Shown here piece by piece: positions 1 through 11,029 of a stretch of DNA of 23,206 nt. This DNA comes from Choristocarpus tenellus KU-1152 (taxonomy: Eukaryota; Phaeophyceae): positions 1-23,206 of the forward strand of contig CAXNAD020000261.1 in the NCBI GenBank assembly GCA_964200185.2, read 5' to 3'. Made by a program: the position numbers and the translations under genes. Every line of letters begins with the position of its first letter. Position 1 is the first letter of the stretch. The notes beneath the pieces were generated by a model. The model was not told where the DNA came from and did no database searches. It saw only the letters and a list, made by a program, of their open reading frames with translations.

Positions 1-1809
1 CTTTTCCTGGTCATGGTCCAAATGTGCACCCTGGTTTCAACCCCCCCCCCCCCCCAGATACTTTGGGTCAATAATACCTGCATCCTTCAAGATTGACGAC
101 TACTATTCGGCTGAGGACTTCAAAATGTAGACCTCAATCAAACACCCTCCCCACTTTAAACGTTTGACAAAACTAACCAATGTAATGTAATGCTGGGACT
201 CTAGTCTAATAATAAAAAGAAAATGAAGCTTTCACACTACTTTGAAATGGTTGTTACATATTATGTAGACTACTGGCCGTATTAGTATCCATTGGTCACT
301 ACTTGCCAAAGTACCCAATCTTTCTTACCCGGGGCACTGGCAAGGGAAACATTTGGGCTCTACTTACTTTCACTACTAGCTACACACTACAAGCAGAAAG
401 AGAGAACTGTAGTCATTGCACCCCAAAGGGAGCATACTGTATATTGGTTGTGGTTCCTTCTCCCAGTGATTCAAAGGCAGGTAAACGTGTGGTCATGCAC
501 AATCAACTATCCCTTGGCCTCTGACCGGCAGGATGCAGTGAAGGTACTAACTACTATGTTATTGAACTGGTTCTCTTGGACCTCAAGTACAGCCTAGCAG
601 AGCCCGTACCAACTACAAAAGCAACATGCACAGTGCATGGATGGGAAAGACCTGCCTTTCTTCTTGTTCATTGCACAGGAGTCCCTGCAAAAGAGACCAC
701 CAGCCACATTTGATTTCACTCACTGCATTGAATGAAAGAAACGTTGGATAGATGATGTGTTCTTCCTTAAGTGCAGACTTACGGAAGAAACTCACTGTAC
801 GTAGTTACTTTCTTTGAGTCAGGACATGAAATCCAAGTACACAATGCCATCGCCCACAATCGCTCTTGTCCCTGCCTTCCTCACCCCACCCTCTACTATT
901 ATTGCTACGTATGTACTGTACAGTAGCTTTCATTTGCCGTATGGACCCCTTCCTAAAGCTTCCTGCCTATGTAAACTCAAATATAGCGGTCTGATGGAAA
1001 TCTTGCCCCAGCCTGGATGTGCATTATTGTTTTCAGGAAGTTACTTTTTTTTTTTCGACATGGCAGATGGAGATAAAGACCACTTGACTCCAAGGAGATT
1101 GATCCCCCACGTCAAGCCCAGCTCTTCGTACCACTATCTACCCACCGGTGCGGACAAAATATCTCCGTGCCTATAGCGTAGTTGCTCTGTACAGCACAGA
1201 TTGAAGGGCGCATGAGTGGTGTAAATTTGATGCATACTCCAGCGTATATATATTGTCATGTATGTGTCCTCGAAAAGAATTCAAATTGTGTTTTAGTTTG
1301 GCATGGTGGGGTTCATGTGGGGGATGCATGTGTGTTTCATCCATTCTTACTCTTTCACTTTGTGTTCAGCTGACTATATGTTGAAATGTACGACATCCTC
1401 CTCCAACTTGGCATGGCTTGGGTTTCCTCCAGGGGAAGCATAGGTGGGGAAGAGTGATGGACCGGTATAATTGGGGTCTTCGAGGCATACTCTGGTTCAT
1501 CAAAGTTGCCTCTCAGCTCTTAGATTGAGGAGGCTCCCTTTGCATTAGTTTTCTTGTAGGAAGTGGGCAAGGTTCATCCGTAGCTAGGGAAAAAAAGCGC
1601 TAGTTCGTTGGGAAAATCCGTGACATTAATTGATTTTTCTTGACGACTGGAAGTTTGTTCTAGTCTAGAACAGTTCTGTTGAGCTCACCAGGGGGTTGGG
1701 GGATGGATGAGGCGGTCACAACACGACTGCATTAACAACACTCTAAGCAACGTTTGATCTCACAGTGTTTCCGCCTGTGCTCCTCACAGATTTTGATAAA
1801 CATTTACCA
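1..1809. other. No confident gene; weak ORFs only
   Basis: Both strands show only short open frames with no family I recognise. The longest are 292-597 (+) and 814-1176 (+). The second contains a Met-initiated stretch (about 1060-1176, starting MADGDKDHLTPRR) after a T-rich run, with a possible donor at ACCG|GTGCGG near 1148, so it could be a first exon. No partner exon was found. A C15 run lies at 40-55. Confidence 0.3.
15..70 (+). repeat. Terminal repeat, left copy (inverted pair with 23151-23206)
   Basis: The segment starts GGTCCAAATG, runs through CACCCTGG and a long C tract, and ends CAGATACTTTGGGTCA. The reverse complement of the last 56 bases of the window has the same order of blocks with roughly seven differences. 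The two copies therefore form an inverted pair about 23 kb apart, and similarity stops after GGGTCA. Confidence 0.85.
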
Positions 1810-1832
1810 TATGTATATATGTATATATATAT
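1810..1832. repeat. AT-rich (TA)n microsatellite
   Basis: A run of alternating T and A interrupted by two TG steps. It is simple sequence with no coding potential. Confidence 0.8.
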
Positions 1833-1992
1833 GGCCTCATGAAAAAATGGTTTGCAGAACATGAAACGGAAGTTCAGGATCCTTTTCAAGTTGTAGAGAG
1901 GGTTTTGAGTCCCCGCATTGCAGCAGGAGGGATTGGATTAGTGGCATTCTAGAGGGGGCACAGAGATGGACACGATTCAAAGAACATGCATA

Positions 1993-2098
1993 TTGAAGAT
2001 TCACACAAAGAACAGTCCTGTTTCTTGCCTTTCATATCTCCCTCCCCTTGAATGTACCAAGTATTTTGAAGATTCAAACAAAGAACGGTCCCATTTCT
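1993..2098 (+). repeat. 33-bp direct duplication flanking a spacer
   Basis: Bases 1993-2025 and 2066-2098 both begin TTGAAGATTCA and end in ATTTCT/GTTTCT, with about four differences in 33 bases. The spacer is 40 bases. The second copy abuts the minisatellite that starts at 2101. Confidence 0.75.
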
Positions 2099-2100
2099 GG

Positions 2101-2270
2101 ATACTCACTCTAGGTACACACACTAGGTACACACACTAGGTACTCACTCTAGATACACACACTAGGTACTCACTCTAGATACACACACTAGGTACTCACT
2201 CTAGGTACACACACTAGGTACTCACGCTAGGTACTCACACTAGGTACTCACACTAGATACTCACACTAGG
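2101..2270 (+). repeat. 13-bp minisatellite, about 13 copies
   Basis: Units follow TAGGTACTCACTC, with variants TAGGTACACACAC, TAGATACACACAC and TAGGTACTCACAC. In the middle of the array, the ACTCACTC and ACACACAC types alternate regularly, which suggests that a 26-bp dimer was amplified secondarily. The last three or four units are a more uniform TAGGTACTCACAC type. The array ends abruptly at AGTCCGCGAG. Confidence 0.95.
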
Positions 2271-3700
2271 AGTCCGCGAGCGAGGCTTCAACGAAATCGA
2301 TCTCACATCCTCCCTCATGGTTATATCCGGATCTTTCACCAAAGCAGCGAGAGGCGTGGAGTCTCAGTGACGCACTCCCTTCTAGCTGCAAAAAAGAAAA
2401 CATGTTGGCCGAAAATAGGGACAAGGGGAATCAAAATGAGTTCCACATTTTTTTGCTTGAGATACATATATTTTTCAATACAGGAGAGGTAGGGATTGTC
2501 ATTTTCTAAACGATGAAAGCTAATCCCTGAATCCAGACTTGGGTACTGAAGGAAACGCAGTAAAGCTTGCTTTGGATTTTAGCCTTCATATGGATAGGTG
2601 TGTGGCAGTCTTCTGAACAGTGGAAGTCCTGACTTGAGAGTGATGATCTCTAATTAGAGGTATGCAAAGTTGTGCTCGAAACACCATCAGAACAACCCAG
2701 TACACTCAAGAGGGTTAGGGTCAAGTACCTTGTGAAAGGGGTGATGGATGAGTGCTATGTTACGCATTGCAAATGTTCAGGTTTGTTGGCAGTATGTACA
2801 AAGACTTTGCTACGAGCCAGTGTCTCGTGAGAAGAGCAAGGAGTTGCATCTATATTGCTTGGCGTCTTCAACGAGTTCAATGAGCGCCTATGGATTCTTT
2901 TTTGCACTCAAGAGGTCGTTGTGCGTAGTTTCCCCAAAGAATTTTCTTTGAGATGCACGAAGTGGAGTTGGATATTTGCTCTTCCAGCAGAGTGCTCTAC
3001 TAGTCACTTGCCTTATCTTCCTTTTTGAACTTGATGGTAGCCTGTTGGTCGTGGAATTTCCGGGAGCTGGCATAACGTAAGATTCAAGACCAAACGTTTA
3101 TGTTGTGTTATACAATAGCAACTAGAGGCAGAATTGTGGTCAAGACACCTAAGGTGCTTGCTTTCCCATGTGGAAATGAAGGTGCAGATCAGTGGAGGAT
3201 TTCATTCTGAGGCAGATGGCCGGTATTGGTAAGAAACAGTAGTGTGTTGTATAACCTTACCTGCAGGATATTCTGTCATCTGCTGATGATAAGAAATTGA
3301 CACAATGACATCCAGAACTACAACACAGACCAAAGGCACTCCCAAATCCCTGTGGGCTGCAGGAAACTAGGAGTGCTGAAAAGGAAAGAAGAGCTTTAAC
3401 TCAGACATGTTGTTCCTTGCAGGGCACTCAAATAGCTGGGAAACATTTGCTCACAGATCTTTGAACCCCACAGTCTGTTAAGCTGGCAAGCAAATAGTCT
3501 TCAAAAGGGATGTCAACCCTCTCTCTCATTATACCCTGAAAGTGTGTGGAAACTGTGTCCAAACGGCGGTGATGTAATACTGACTCTACCACAGTTCATT
3601 GCACACCTACTACATACACTTTGTTCTGTACTGTTGTATCAAGTACTCCGGAGTAATGAATAGTCTATCCCTGACTTTCACCTGAGAGCGAAATATGCTT
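2271..3700. other. No confident gene; one possible plus-strand exon
   Basis: I see no recognisable domain. An open plus-strand frame without an ATG runs from about 2832 to 3028 (it contains VFNEFNERLWILFC) and overlaps an open minus-strand frame (2888-3073). Either could be a chance ORF. The poly(A)-type hexamer at 3702 would suit a plus-strand gene ending here, but no exon chain could be built. Confidence 0.25.
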
Positions 3701-3701
3701 C

Positions 3702-3707
3702 AATAAA
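3702..3707 (+). promoter_or_regulatory. AATAAA hexamer, plus strand
   Basis: A canonical poly(A) signal hexamer is followed by a T/G-rich stretch (GTATGTGTTGTATTTTC). It would terminate a plus-strand transcript coming from 2.3-3.7 kb, but no matching gene has been established. Confidence 0.35.
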
Positions 3708-3751
3708 ATAGTATGTGTTGTATTTTCATTTGTACCATTGTTCTCCAAAGT

Positions 3752-3757
3752 TTTATT
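3752..3757 (-). promoter_or_regulatory. AATAAA poly(A) signal of the DUF389 gene
   Basis: TTTATT on the plus strand reads AATAAA on the minus strand, 53 bases beyond the proposed stop codon at 3810-3812. The spacing supports reading the last exon straight through to that stop. Confidence 0.6.
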
Positions 3758-3809
3758 TTTTGTTGCTGATACGATCAGCATATACTTTGCAGTTCTCCAC
3801 TCCTATTTT

Positions 3810-6800
3810 CTATGCCTTACTTGAAGGAAGTTTTCTTCCATTGTACCTGATTATGTCACTCTTCCAGAAGCTGGACTTGTTCTTGATTGGAGCCACCTCC
3901 TTCAGCTTGAACAACCCACAAGACGTCAGCAAGATGAATCCAATGTTCTCCACCGTTAGTGCAATCGATACCTGCAGATGAAACATGTGAAGGTCCAATT
4001 AATGCTTTTGTGTTAAGTAGAGATAAGGAATGTGTTAAACGTGAGGGAGAGCTTGTGGGAAAATCGTACACCCCAGTCTATGTATTCGATATGGCCCTAC
4101 CACAAAGTGACAGGCAGTATCCATATCGTGTGTGTAGGGCCTACCATAGTGAATACATTCTTCCATACCATAGCTCGCACAGCAGCAGCTTCAGCATCGA
4201 TGTAAAAGTCTGGCCTCATCAACCCTCCAAGGGCTGCAAATGCCAGCTCCAGTCCTAGAGGTGACAACAGTGACCACATAGCATTAGCATACTTCACCAG
4301 ATTGTAACAGACTATGCAGTTGGGCTTCTACTTCAATCCACAGGTTTTTATCCATGAAGAAACGAATCACCCACACTACTGTCCATGAACATGGGCACGG
4401 AGGTAGGCTCTTTTTTCTTGAACAAATGGGATCATGTGTGTTGCCAGTGATAAAGGTCTTTGTTCAGTATCAAGTGTTCAACACAGCACAAGGAACTCAC
4501 CACAATTTACTGCAGGAGGAAGAACCGATGCGGAAATCGCCACACCAACCAAGCTGGATGTGTTGTTACCAAGGACCGAGAGGGCTACACCCACCCCCGA
4601 GAATCCTGCAATAGCCACACCTGCAGCAACATGCCATAGCTTAACCACTGATGACACCGACAACTCAGAAGTTCCAGTGTAAACATCTCCTCTAGGGCTA
4701 GGCTTTAACAATAGCAAAGGGTGGAGTAAGAAAAGCCACATTGTTTCTTAGTGTCACTAACATCTCACCAATGAGAAGACCCTCCCACTCGCTGCGTGAG
4801 GACATCTCAGTTGTAGGCCAGCTGTTCTCGTCTGAGAGGAAGGGAATGCCCACCATGCCAGCTACAAACCCAACAACTACACAAAGGCCTAGGCTTTTCA
4901 CCTCTGACAGGAAGCCAAGGTTAGCAAGATTCCAGTCATGCACCACTGAGCCAAATGTCACAGCCAGAACTGGACCCATTCTGTTTCAGGAAAGTGGAAT
5001 AAAACTTGTGTGGGAAACCTATGTGGCATGTTGACAAACTCGTTGTGTGTGCTACAGCATGAAGATATGCGTGCCTTGTTGCTCACAAAGCAAAGCAGAA
5101 ACTGTGTGTATTGCGTGTTTGTTGGAAGTCTATGCTCTTATGAGCTGTCTTGTCTTCTCTTCTGATTTACCTGAATGTGGGACATTCATTTTTCAAGGTT
5201 ATTGCCGTGTCTATTATTGGTCATATATACTACTGAAACTACTACTACCACCACCATCACCATCACCACCACTACTACTACAAGAGTCAAAGTATCTTAG
5301 AGGGTAGAGCCGCGTCCGTTTGGAGCCAAAATCCAATGTTGCGATATTGACGTAATTTTGGCTATTGTGTTTGTTAGGAAGTGTCAGTGTCCTTGTTCCG
5401 AAAACACCTTTTCATAACGTATAATTTCACCTACTCCAAAACATTTCAGAGTAGGAAAATGTCATTAAAAAAACGTGGGAAGCCAAGTCCCAAACGAACA
5501 AACGGGGTAAAACTCGCACCCTCTAAGATAATTGCACTCACAAACACTATTACGAATACTACTAACAATACAGGGTTGCAGGAAAGGGAGGATTGTATTA
5601 ATGTCGAAATCCACCTAACTATATGTACCAGCATTGAATGAGTAGCCTAATTACACTACTGTACATCACTATTAGCCAACATTGATAAGATGGTGCATTC
5701 TTCCTTCCAACTATATCTTCCCTATCAATTTGTGGCATCATTCGGTTTTTGTAACTGATACCGCTGCATATTATTTTTACTCATTCATGTGTTTTTTAGT
5801 AGGGTGTTCGGGGCATGGTATAGTACCAAACAAGAGAGCCATATTATCTTTAACAGGAGGCAATTTCTGCCCTTTTGGTATAAATGGCTTAGAAAATCTC
5901 CCGCCTGGCACCTCAATTCCCATGCTTAAATTCAGCTATCCCCCTTTAGGAGGCTGTTGCTGTAGAAGATGAGATGGCTATTCATCCATGTAAGTGCGAA
6001 ACTGCTCTCCAGAGAGCAAGGAGCACATGTTTCAGTCAGTCACAGAGGCTCCTTATAGTCAACGGCACACTCCTCTAGAACACTATGGTTCAGACCTTGT
6101 GTATTGACTCACATGGGAGAGACCAGCATGGAGGCCACAATTATCACAGTGTTGTCAGTTGCCAGCCCAATGGCAGCTAGTACACTAGCAACTACCAGTA
6201 GGCAGATATAATCAAAGTAGAGCTTGGCCTGCACCCTGATCTTCTCAATCATCTGAGAAATAAAAGTTGGGTTATGCAGGTCTTTGCCTTTGGTGATGGA
6301 CTTCGTTCAGACTCAGATGTATGGTTGGTTCGTGCTTAGCAGACCCTCCCTCACACGTCAACTGGCATCAAAATAGAGACAATTATGGAAATTGTCGGAA
6401 GATCACTTGGCAAAACCCCAATTTGATAAGCAGAATTACACTTAATATGCAGTACTTTGGTGGGAAATTTCAGGGGGGGAAATGTTGTGGTAATCCCAGA
6501 ACTAGTTTGTACTGCGATCACAATTTCAGAATGAAAAACATCTGTACACAATGTGTAACTGTTGAATATCTCATTACCATGACCACCAACCCATTTTCTC
6601 ATACAATACTTCATGGCAGACCTTTGCCCAGCCGATACACAAATCCTGTGTACAATGGTACTTGTATATTGTGTGTGCAGTCAGTCTGTTGTAAAACAAA
6701 GCACTCTATGTTCAAACCCGACCTCCCCAGGCAACAACCACAAATAAGCTCAGTCTGAGTATTGATGTTGATGCACGCCCTGTTCCCACACAGTAGATAC

Positions 6801-8061
6801 CACTCTGACAGAGCTTTAGATTGACTCGCCTGCTCCACTCTTATCTGAGAAGCCATTGTCATGAAGTTTTCCTCATCAATTGGGTTGGCTTTGGGTCCCT
6901 GGTCGTAAGAAGGGCAGTAGAAAACAAGGTCAGACAATGTCATGTGACAAAGTGATTCCTCAAGGGCCATCAGTTGTGCAGTCCTCTAAGCCGTTCTTCA
7001 AGGTTAACATTGCTCAACGGGATATCAAAGCACCAGTGAGGATAAAGGGCCTCGCATGTTGCCTGTACAGCTGTAAGGTTCTGAAACAAGGGGTGTGCCT
7101 AGCCCTTTTCAGCACTACTCGATGGAGGATTCTAGTTGTTGATGACACAACTCAAACCAGTCGGAGGTATCATACCCTTAGACCAGTCCTCACCACTTTC
7201 TTAGGTGTTTTCCCCAGGCATGTATGTGCTATTTCAAGAGGAAGCACCACCACGCTTCCAATGTCGGTTCCAAGTCCAATGAGTTCCATGCGGTTAATAA
7301 TTTGTTGAGTGAATTGCTCATCGCACACAAAGGTTGTCAATATATGTTTAGCCTGAATAAAAGGTAAAATTGGCACAAACCAGCCCAAGGACAAAGCGGG
7401 AGGCGATGAGGGCGTGTGTGAAGCATCCTACCTCTACAGCACACGCTACACTTCTATCTGGATCAAGTAGCACTAAAGTAGACACAAGGAGAGTACCATG
7501 TGTTTTTCATGGAGTGAGGACACAGACTTCAGAACAGAGTCAGCTGAACAAGGAGATGCATGGACCCAGAGCATTAAGGAGGGTAGGAGTTTTGCCCTTT
7601 ATGATCGTTCAAGACAAAAAGTTTCTTTTTCTCACCGTTTTTTTTAGCCCTTTTTTGGCTTTCTGTGTAAACACTAACCCTAACCCTAAAATGTATACGA
7701 CTATGAAAGGCGTGTCCAGAACAAGGATGTTGAAGCTTCCTAACAAATACAATAGCAAGAATTTATCAAAATCGCAACATTTGACTTTGGACCCCAAACG
7801 GACGCAGCCCTGCCCTCTTAAATGCTTTGACTCATGGTTTTACAACAATTCTGTCACAAACAAAATGTTTGAACACATTTCCCCTTGGTACAATCTTCAA
7901 GTTTGCGAACCGAAGGTGCAGTGTGTCCCCCAGAAGGGGTGCAGTAGTGACCCCAGGTAATGCGCATATTCCTCCAAAGTGCAGAATTGTTGCCACAGTG
8001 TCTTGGTCTACTACCACATCACTTACACCTGATGGCAACGCTGACTCCTCTTGACAAGAAG
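3810..8061 (-). CDS. DUF389-family multi-pass membrane protein (spliced)
   Basis: The function of this family is not established. Members have an N-terminal alpha/beta region followed by several membrane helices. Exons read on the minus strand are: about 8061 down to about 7950 (tentative), 7352-7194, 6898-6830, 6252-6113, 4980-4769, 4620-4501, 4311-4169 and 3971-3810. All junctions from 7352 onward keep phase. The rebuilt protein shows FVCDEQF and IGLGTDIGSVVVLPLE (N-terminal domain). It then has hydrophobic ICLLVVASVLAAIGLATDN, ASMLVSPIMGPVLAVTFG, a WPTTEMSSR loop, GVGVALSVLGNNTSSLVGVAIS followed by LPPAVN, and a last helix ending FKLKEVAP. The SPIMGP motif is created exactly at a splice junction (6113/4980), which strongly supports the model. 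The intron 6253-6829 appears to use a GC donor (GAGCAG|GCGAGT). The first exon is unsure: a frame with VSDVVVDQDTVATILHFGG looks family-like, but its donor is unclear. An alternative start is the ATG near 8124, with donor CATCAG|GTGTAAG. Family call is firm; the 5' end is not. Confidence 0.85.
5238..5281. repeat. (ACY)n trinucleotide microsatellite
   Basis: Repeats of ACT, ACC and ATC triplets lie inside the large DUF389 intron (4981-6112), directly abutting MITE copy A. Confidence 0.85.
5284..5539 (-). mobile_element. MITE copy A (reverse orientation)
   Basis: Non-autonomous DNA element of 256 bp with terminal inverted repeats: the left end reads GAGTCAAAGTATCTTAGAGG and the right end is its imperfect complement ending GCACTC. 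ACAA flanks both sides (5280-5283 and 5540-5543), consistent with a target duplication. Its interior is the reverse complement of copies B, C and D (for example GGGAAGCCAAGTCCCAAACG against GGGGCTTGGCTTCC). It has no transposase coding. It sits in an intron of the DUF389 gene. Confidence 0.85.
7563..7833 (+). mobile_element. MITE copy B, with telomere-like insert
   Basis: Same family as copies A, C and D, about 271 bp. The left end is degenerate (GACCCAGAGCATTAAGG) and the right end is well conserved (complement of GAGTCAAAGCATTTAAGAGG). ATG is duplicated on both sides (7560-7562 and 7834-7836). Unlike the others it holds a telomere-type tract CTAACCCTAACCCTAAA at 7674-7690, where copy D has only a short CCTAAA. 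It lies between the tentative first exon (7950-8061) and second exon of the DUF389 gene, that is, in an intron. Confidence 0.85.
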
Positions 8062-8550
8062 CTGAGAATAGAGCAATCCTTGGACCCCAATTTGAAGTCT
8101 TAGAGATCCATATGTACTCATTTTCCAGTCAATTTCTTGCTGTGTTTGTTTCCCTTGCCACTGTCTCTCAACCACCTGTTCTTGTGTTTCTTTGAGACAG
8201 TCTCACGTGCGCAATGCCCATTTCTCTAGCCGGGGGCTACCTTTCCAGCTAGTTGCTGGATTCAAGACTATCTAATTGCCTCTCTTGCCTCACTTGGCAC
8301 CTTTCAATACACTCCCCAGCATAGTGAGTGTGTTCCGTGGTTGGTCTTGAGCCTGCATATCGGGTGGCAGTTTCTTTAGGTACGTGCTCTCTGGAGGCTA
8401 CTTCTCGACCTAGCGCTTCCCCATATTTTGCCAGTCATTCCCTCATCTACACTCTCCCATCTCTACATTGAACAGGTCGTGTCACCGCATCACCTGCTCC
8501 CCCCTTTTCTCCTCCTTGTCCTGTTCTTCCTCTTCCCCCTGTACTACCAG

Positions 8551-9235
8551 GAAACATGAGATGGTAAAGCTTCTGGAGAAGTCCCAAGATCCCTTACCAC
8601 GATGCAATCCAGAGACCAAGTACTGGTCAAGAGAGAGTTTCGCGCTGACAGACAGCGCTATCATCGAGATTGAGGTGCACCAATGTTGTACTGCTGGATA
8701 TAGAAACGGTCTGTGCGCTTCTTACTCTGTGAGTAATTGATCCTAAGGTTCAACTCAGACCTAATTTCGCCATGACAGCTGCTCGATAATTGCATAACCC
8801 GAGTCAGTAGGTGCTATATGTACAAGGACAAAGGGCTCTGTTGGTACCACCAGCGCGACCAATACGTGAGTGGAAGTATCTTAGAGGGTACAAGTTTTGC
8901 CCTGTTTTTCCATTTGGGGCTTGGCTTCCATATTTTTTTTAATGAAAATTTCCTCACCCAAATTGTTTAGGAGTAGGTAAAATGTATATGTCATGAAAAG
9001 GTGTGTCCGAAACATAGATATTGACTCTTCCTAAACAAACACGATAGCCAAAATTACATCAAAATAACAACGTTGGATTTTGATCCCCAAATAGATGCGG
9101 CTCTACCCTCTAAGATAATTTGACTCCGTCACTCTCCTTGAGCTCATTGGGTTGTTGCCCAGTCATTATGAAGACAAGTGTCATTTGATGTGCATACTAT
9201 ATTGGTGTAAATGTTATGGCACCATGTGCCCATGA
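8551..9235 (+). CDS. Unrecognised Cys-rich protein, 5' end missing (spliced)
   Basis: Three plus-strand exons fit together in phase: 8551-8728, 8779-8865 and, less surely, 9143-9235 with a TGA stop. The first follows a long pyrimidine tract ending CTACCAG and carries EMVKLLEKSQDPLP and YWSRESFALTDSAIIEIE. The second (LLDNCITRVSRCYMYKDKG, then LCWYHQRDQY) has donor TAC|GTGAGT. The third (GLLPSHYEDKCHLMC, then WCKCYGTMCP) follows TCTCCTTGAG. The intron at 8729-8778 is only 50 bases. About a dozen Cys residues lie in the last 80 codons. No family is recognised. The upstream exon(s) needed to supply two codon bases before 8551 were not found; alternatively ATG 8561 is the start. MITE copy C fills the last intron. 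The gene is divergent from the DUF389 gene and converges on the gene ending at 9694. Confidence 0.45.
8868..9126 (+). mobile_element. MITE copy C, inserted at an exon edge
   Basis: 259-bp copy with terminal repeats GAGTGGAAGTATCTTAGAGG and the complement of GAGTCAAATTATCTTAGAGG, flanked by CGT on both sides (8865-8867 and 9127-9129). The left CGT holds the last base of the preceding exon plus the GT of the splice donor, and the element supplies the following GAGT. Without the element the coding frame would run uninterrupted across the target site to the TGA at 9233-9235. Confidence 0.85.
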
Positions 9236-9337
9236 GTCCCACGTGCCACTGCTAATGTTCAAGTAATAATTGAAAAAGAGGGGGGTAGGGTAATAGCATG
9301 GGGGGACCAAAGAAATGAATAACTCCAACTTCGTAAT

Positions 9338-9593
9338 GAGTCAAAGCATTTAAGATGGTAAAAGTTTTGCCCTGTTTGTCTGTTGGGGCTTGGCTTCCCC
9401 CAGATTTTTATGTCCTTTTTCGGTTTCTGTGTGAAGACAGTTACCTAAAATGTATACAATTATGAAAGGAATGTCCAGAGCAAGGATACTGACACTGGTT
9501 AACAAACACGATAGCCAAAGTTCACCAAAATCGCAACATTGGATTTATGGACCCCGAACGGACGCAGCCCTACCCTCTTAAATGCTTTGGGTT
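9338..9593 (+). mobile_element. MITE copy D
   Basis: 256-bp copy with left end GAGTCAAAGCATTTAAGATG and right end TACCCTCTTAAATGCTTTGG, with a decayed tip, flanked by AAT on both sides (9335-9337 and 9594-9596). Shares with copy B the GCATTTAAG ends and the internal GACGCAGCCCT block. It lies between the convergent 3' ends of the Cys-rich gene and the minus-strand gene ending at 9694. Confidence 0.85.
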
Positions 9594-9693
9594 AATTGCT
9601 GAAAAAATGTTGCCACACGTTTCTAGCTTTCACAGTCGCCTTATCTCTTTGTTTCTTGTTGAAAAGTTTCACCAACAGCGTTCTCCTACAACA

Positions 9694-11029
9694 TTACATC
9701 AATGTGGTCCCACCCATCACCTGTGAACCGTAGAAAAACACAGGGGCCATTGGCAAAATGTCGTCCTTCGTAAAGTTCTCCAAAGCCTCCCGCACAAGAA
9801 CCTCTATGTCTACCTCTTCCGTTTGTTGGTTGTTGTAACCCCCAACTTTTTCTTGCCCCCTTGCAGAGCCCTCTCCTCCCCTTCCCTGTTAAAAGGTGAA
9901 GTACGCCTCCTTTGAATAATAGAGGTTTTTTTCAAAGTATGCAGTTGCTAAAACTATTGGCATCAACAAAACACATCACTTTCTTTCTTACTTCAAGAGC
10001 AGAATATTATACATCGTACATTCAATTATATGGGTTTTGTGTTGTGTTCTTTTCTGGAGAGTGAATCTCTTACGATGTAGAGTACCTACTATTCCTACCA
10101 TATCCCTGTGTGTTGCTCCTGCGATGGAAGGTATAATTGTTTCCAGTTGTAGGACCTTTCGGAGAATTCCCTCAAATATCTCAACCAGAAAAACATCCCA
10201 CCACAATGTCCTTAGGGGGATGTAGGTTGTCGAAACTTAAATAGCAAACTTATTGGAAATCGGGACCATTTCCTCCTCCCAGTTCGATAAAAACAGTACC
10301 ACATCACGTGTCAGACGGTGTTATTTCAGCGATTCAATTCGACAACAGAATCAACCAAAGTTGCACCTTCTCTATATAGCCTATACCGCCTTCCACTTCT
10401 CCTGCTGTGAAGTCGACCTCTTCGTCTGATGTGCTTGCTGAAGTGTTGAAAACAAAAATCCGGCAGTCAAAGTCAAAACAATCAACAAACAACAGCTTTT
10501 AGTCAGTACTCGAGGTCCACGACAGTGCTGCAAGAGGAAATACTTTTTTGTTGATGTTCACTCCGTAACTGGGCGCAACCAAAACCTTAGTGAGTACGCA
10601 CCCGCCTGCCTTGGTTTCACATCCGCAAATGTAACCGACCTCGGGTTTTGTGTGTCAACACCCGATATAGTATTCGATTGGGAGACTCCAGTGATACATG
10701 AAGCATATTTTTTGCCATCGCATTTGCGGCTGTTGTCTCGGTGGATATCTCGAGAACGGCCCAGTTGTGTGCACTCATCCGGCGAATCGATCCTGAGCCT
10801 CACGGTGTAGTCAAGTCCATTGCTTCCACCTGATGCCGAATTCAAGGGCAGATACCCAATTCAATGCCAATCAGTGGAAGTTTTCATGATCAAATGGAGG
10901 GATCGCTGCCTGGTTTCCGTCTTTCAAAAGTCCATGGACAACCTCACCGGCTGTGTTCTTCTTCGCAATTTTGACTGTGTGAGCCCTTACAACTCGTGGG
11001 AACTGGATGACGAAAAGTTGCTGAGGCAT
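9694..11029 (-). CDS. Unrecognised soluble protein, five-exon gene
   Basis: Minus-strand exons 11029-10948, 10829-10602, 10437-10387, 10235-10099 and 9885-9694 join in frame. The phases are 1,1,1,0 and the donors are GTGAGG, GTGCGT, GTATAG and GTAGGA. The introns are 118, 164, 151 and 213 bases. The predicted protein is about 230 residues. It starts MPQQLFVIQFPRVVRAHTVK, has a polar middle (YTVRLRIDSPDECTQLGRSR), then an acidic segment (STSDEEVDFTAGEVEG) and an amphipathic or hydrophobic stretch (LRTLWWDVFLVEIFEGILRK). The tail has a Gly-rich linker, VDIEVLVREALENFTKDD and LPMAPVFFYGSQ. Reading through gives a short tail and TAA at 9694-9696. An alternative 35-base intron would give a different 14-residue tail ending at 9641. 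No signal peptide and no family are recognised. The start could lie further upstream, since the frame stays open to about 11098. Support is the four-junction phase agreement, not homology. Confidence 0.6.
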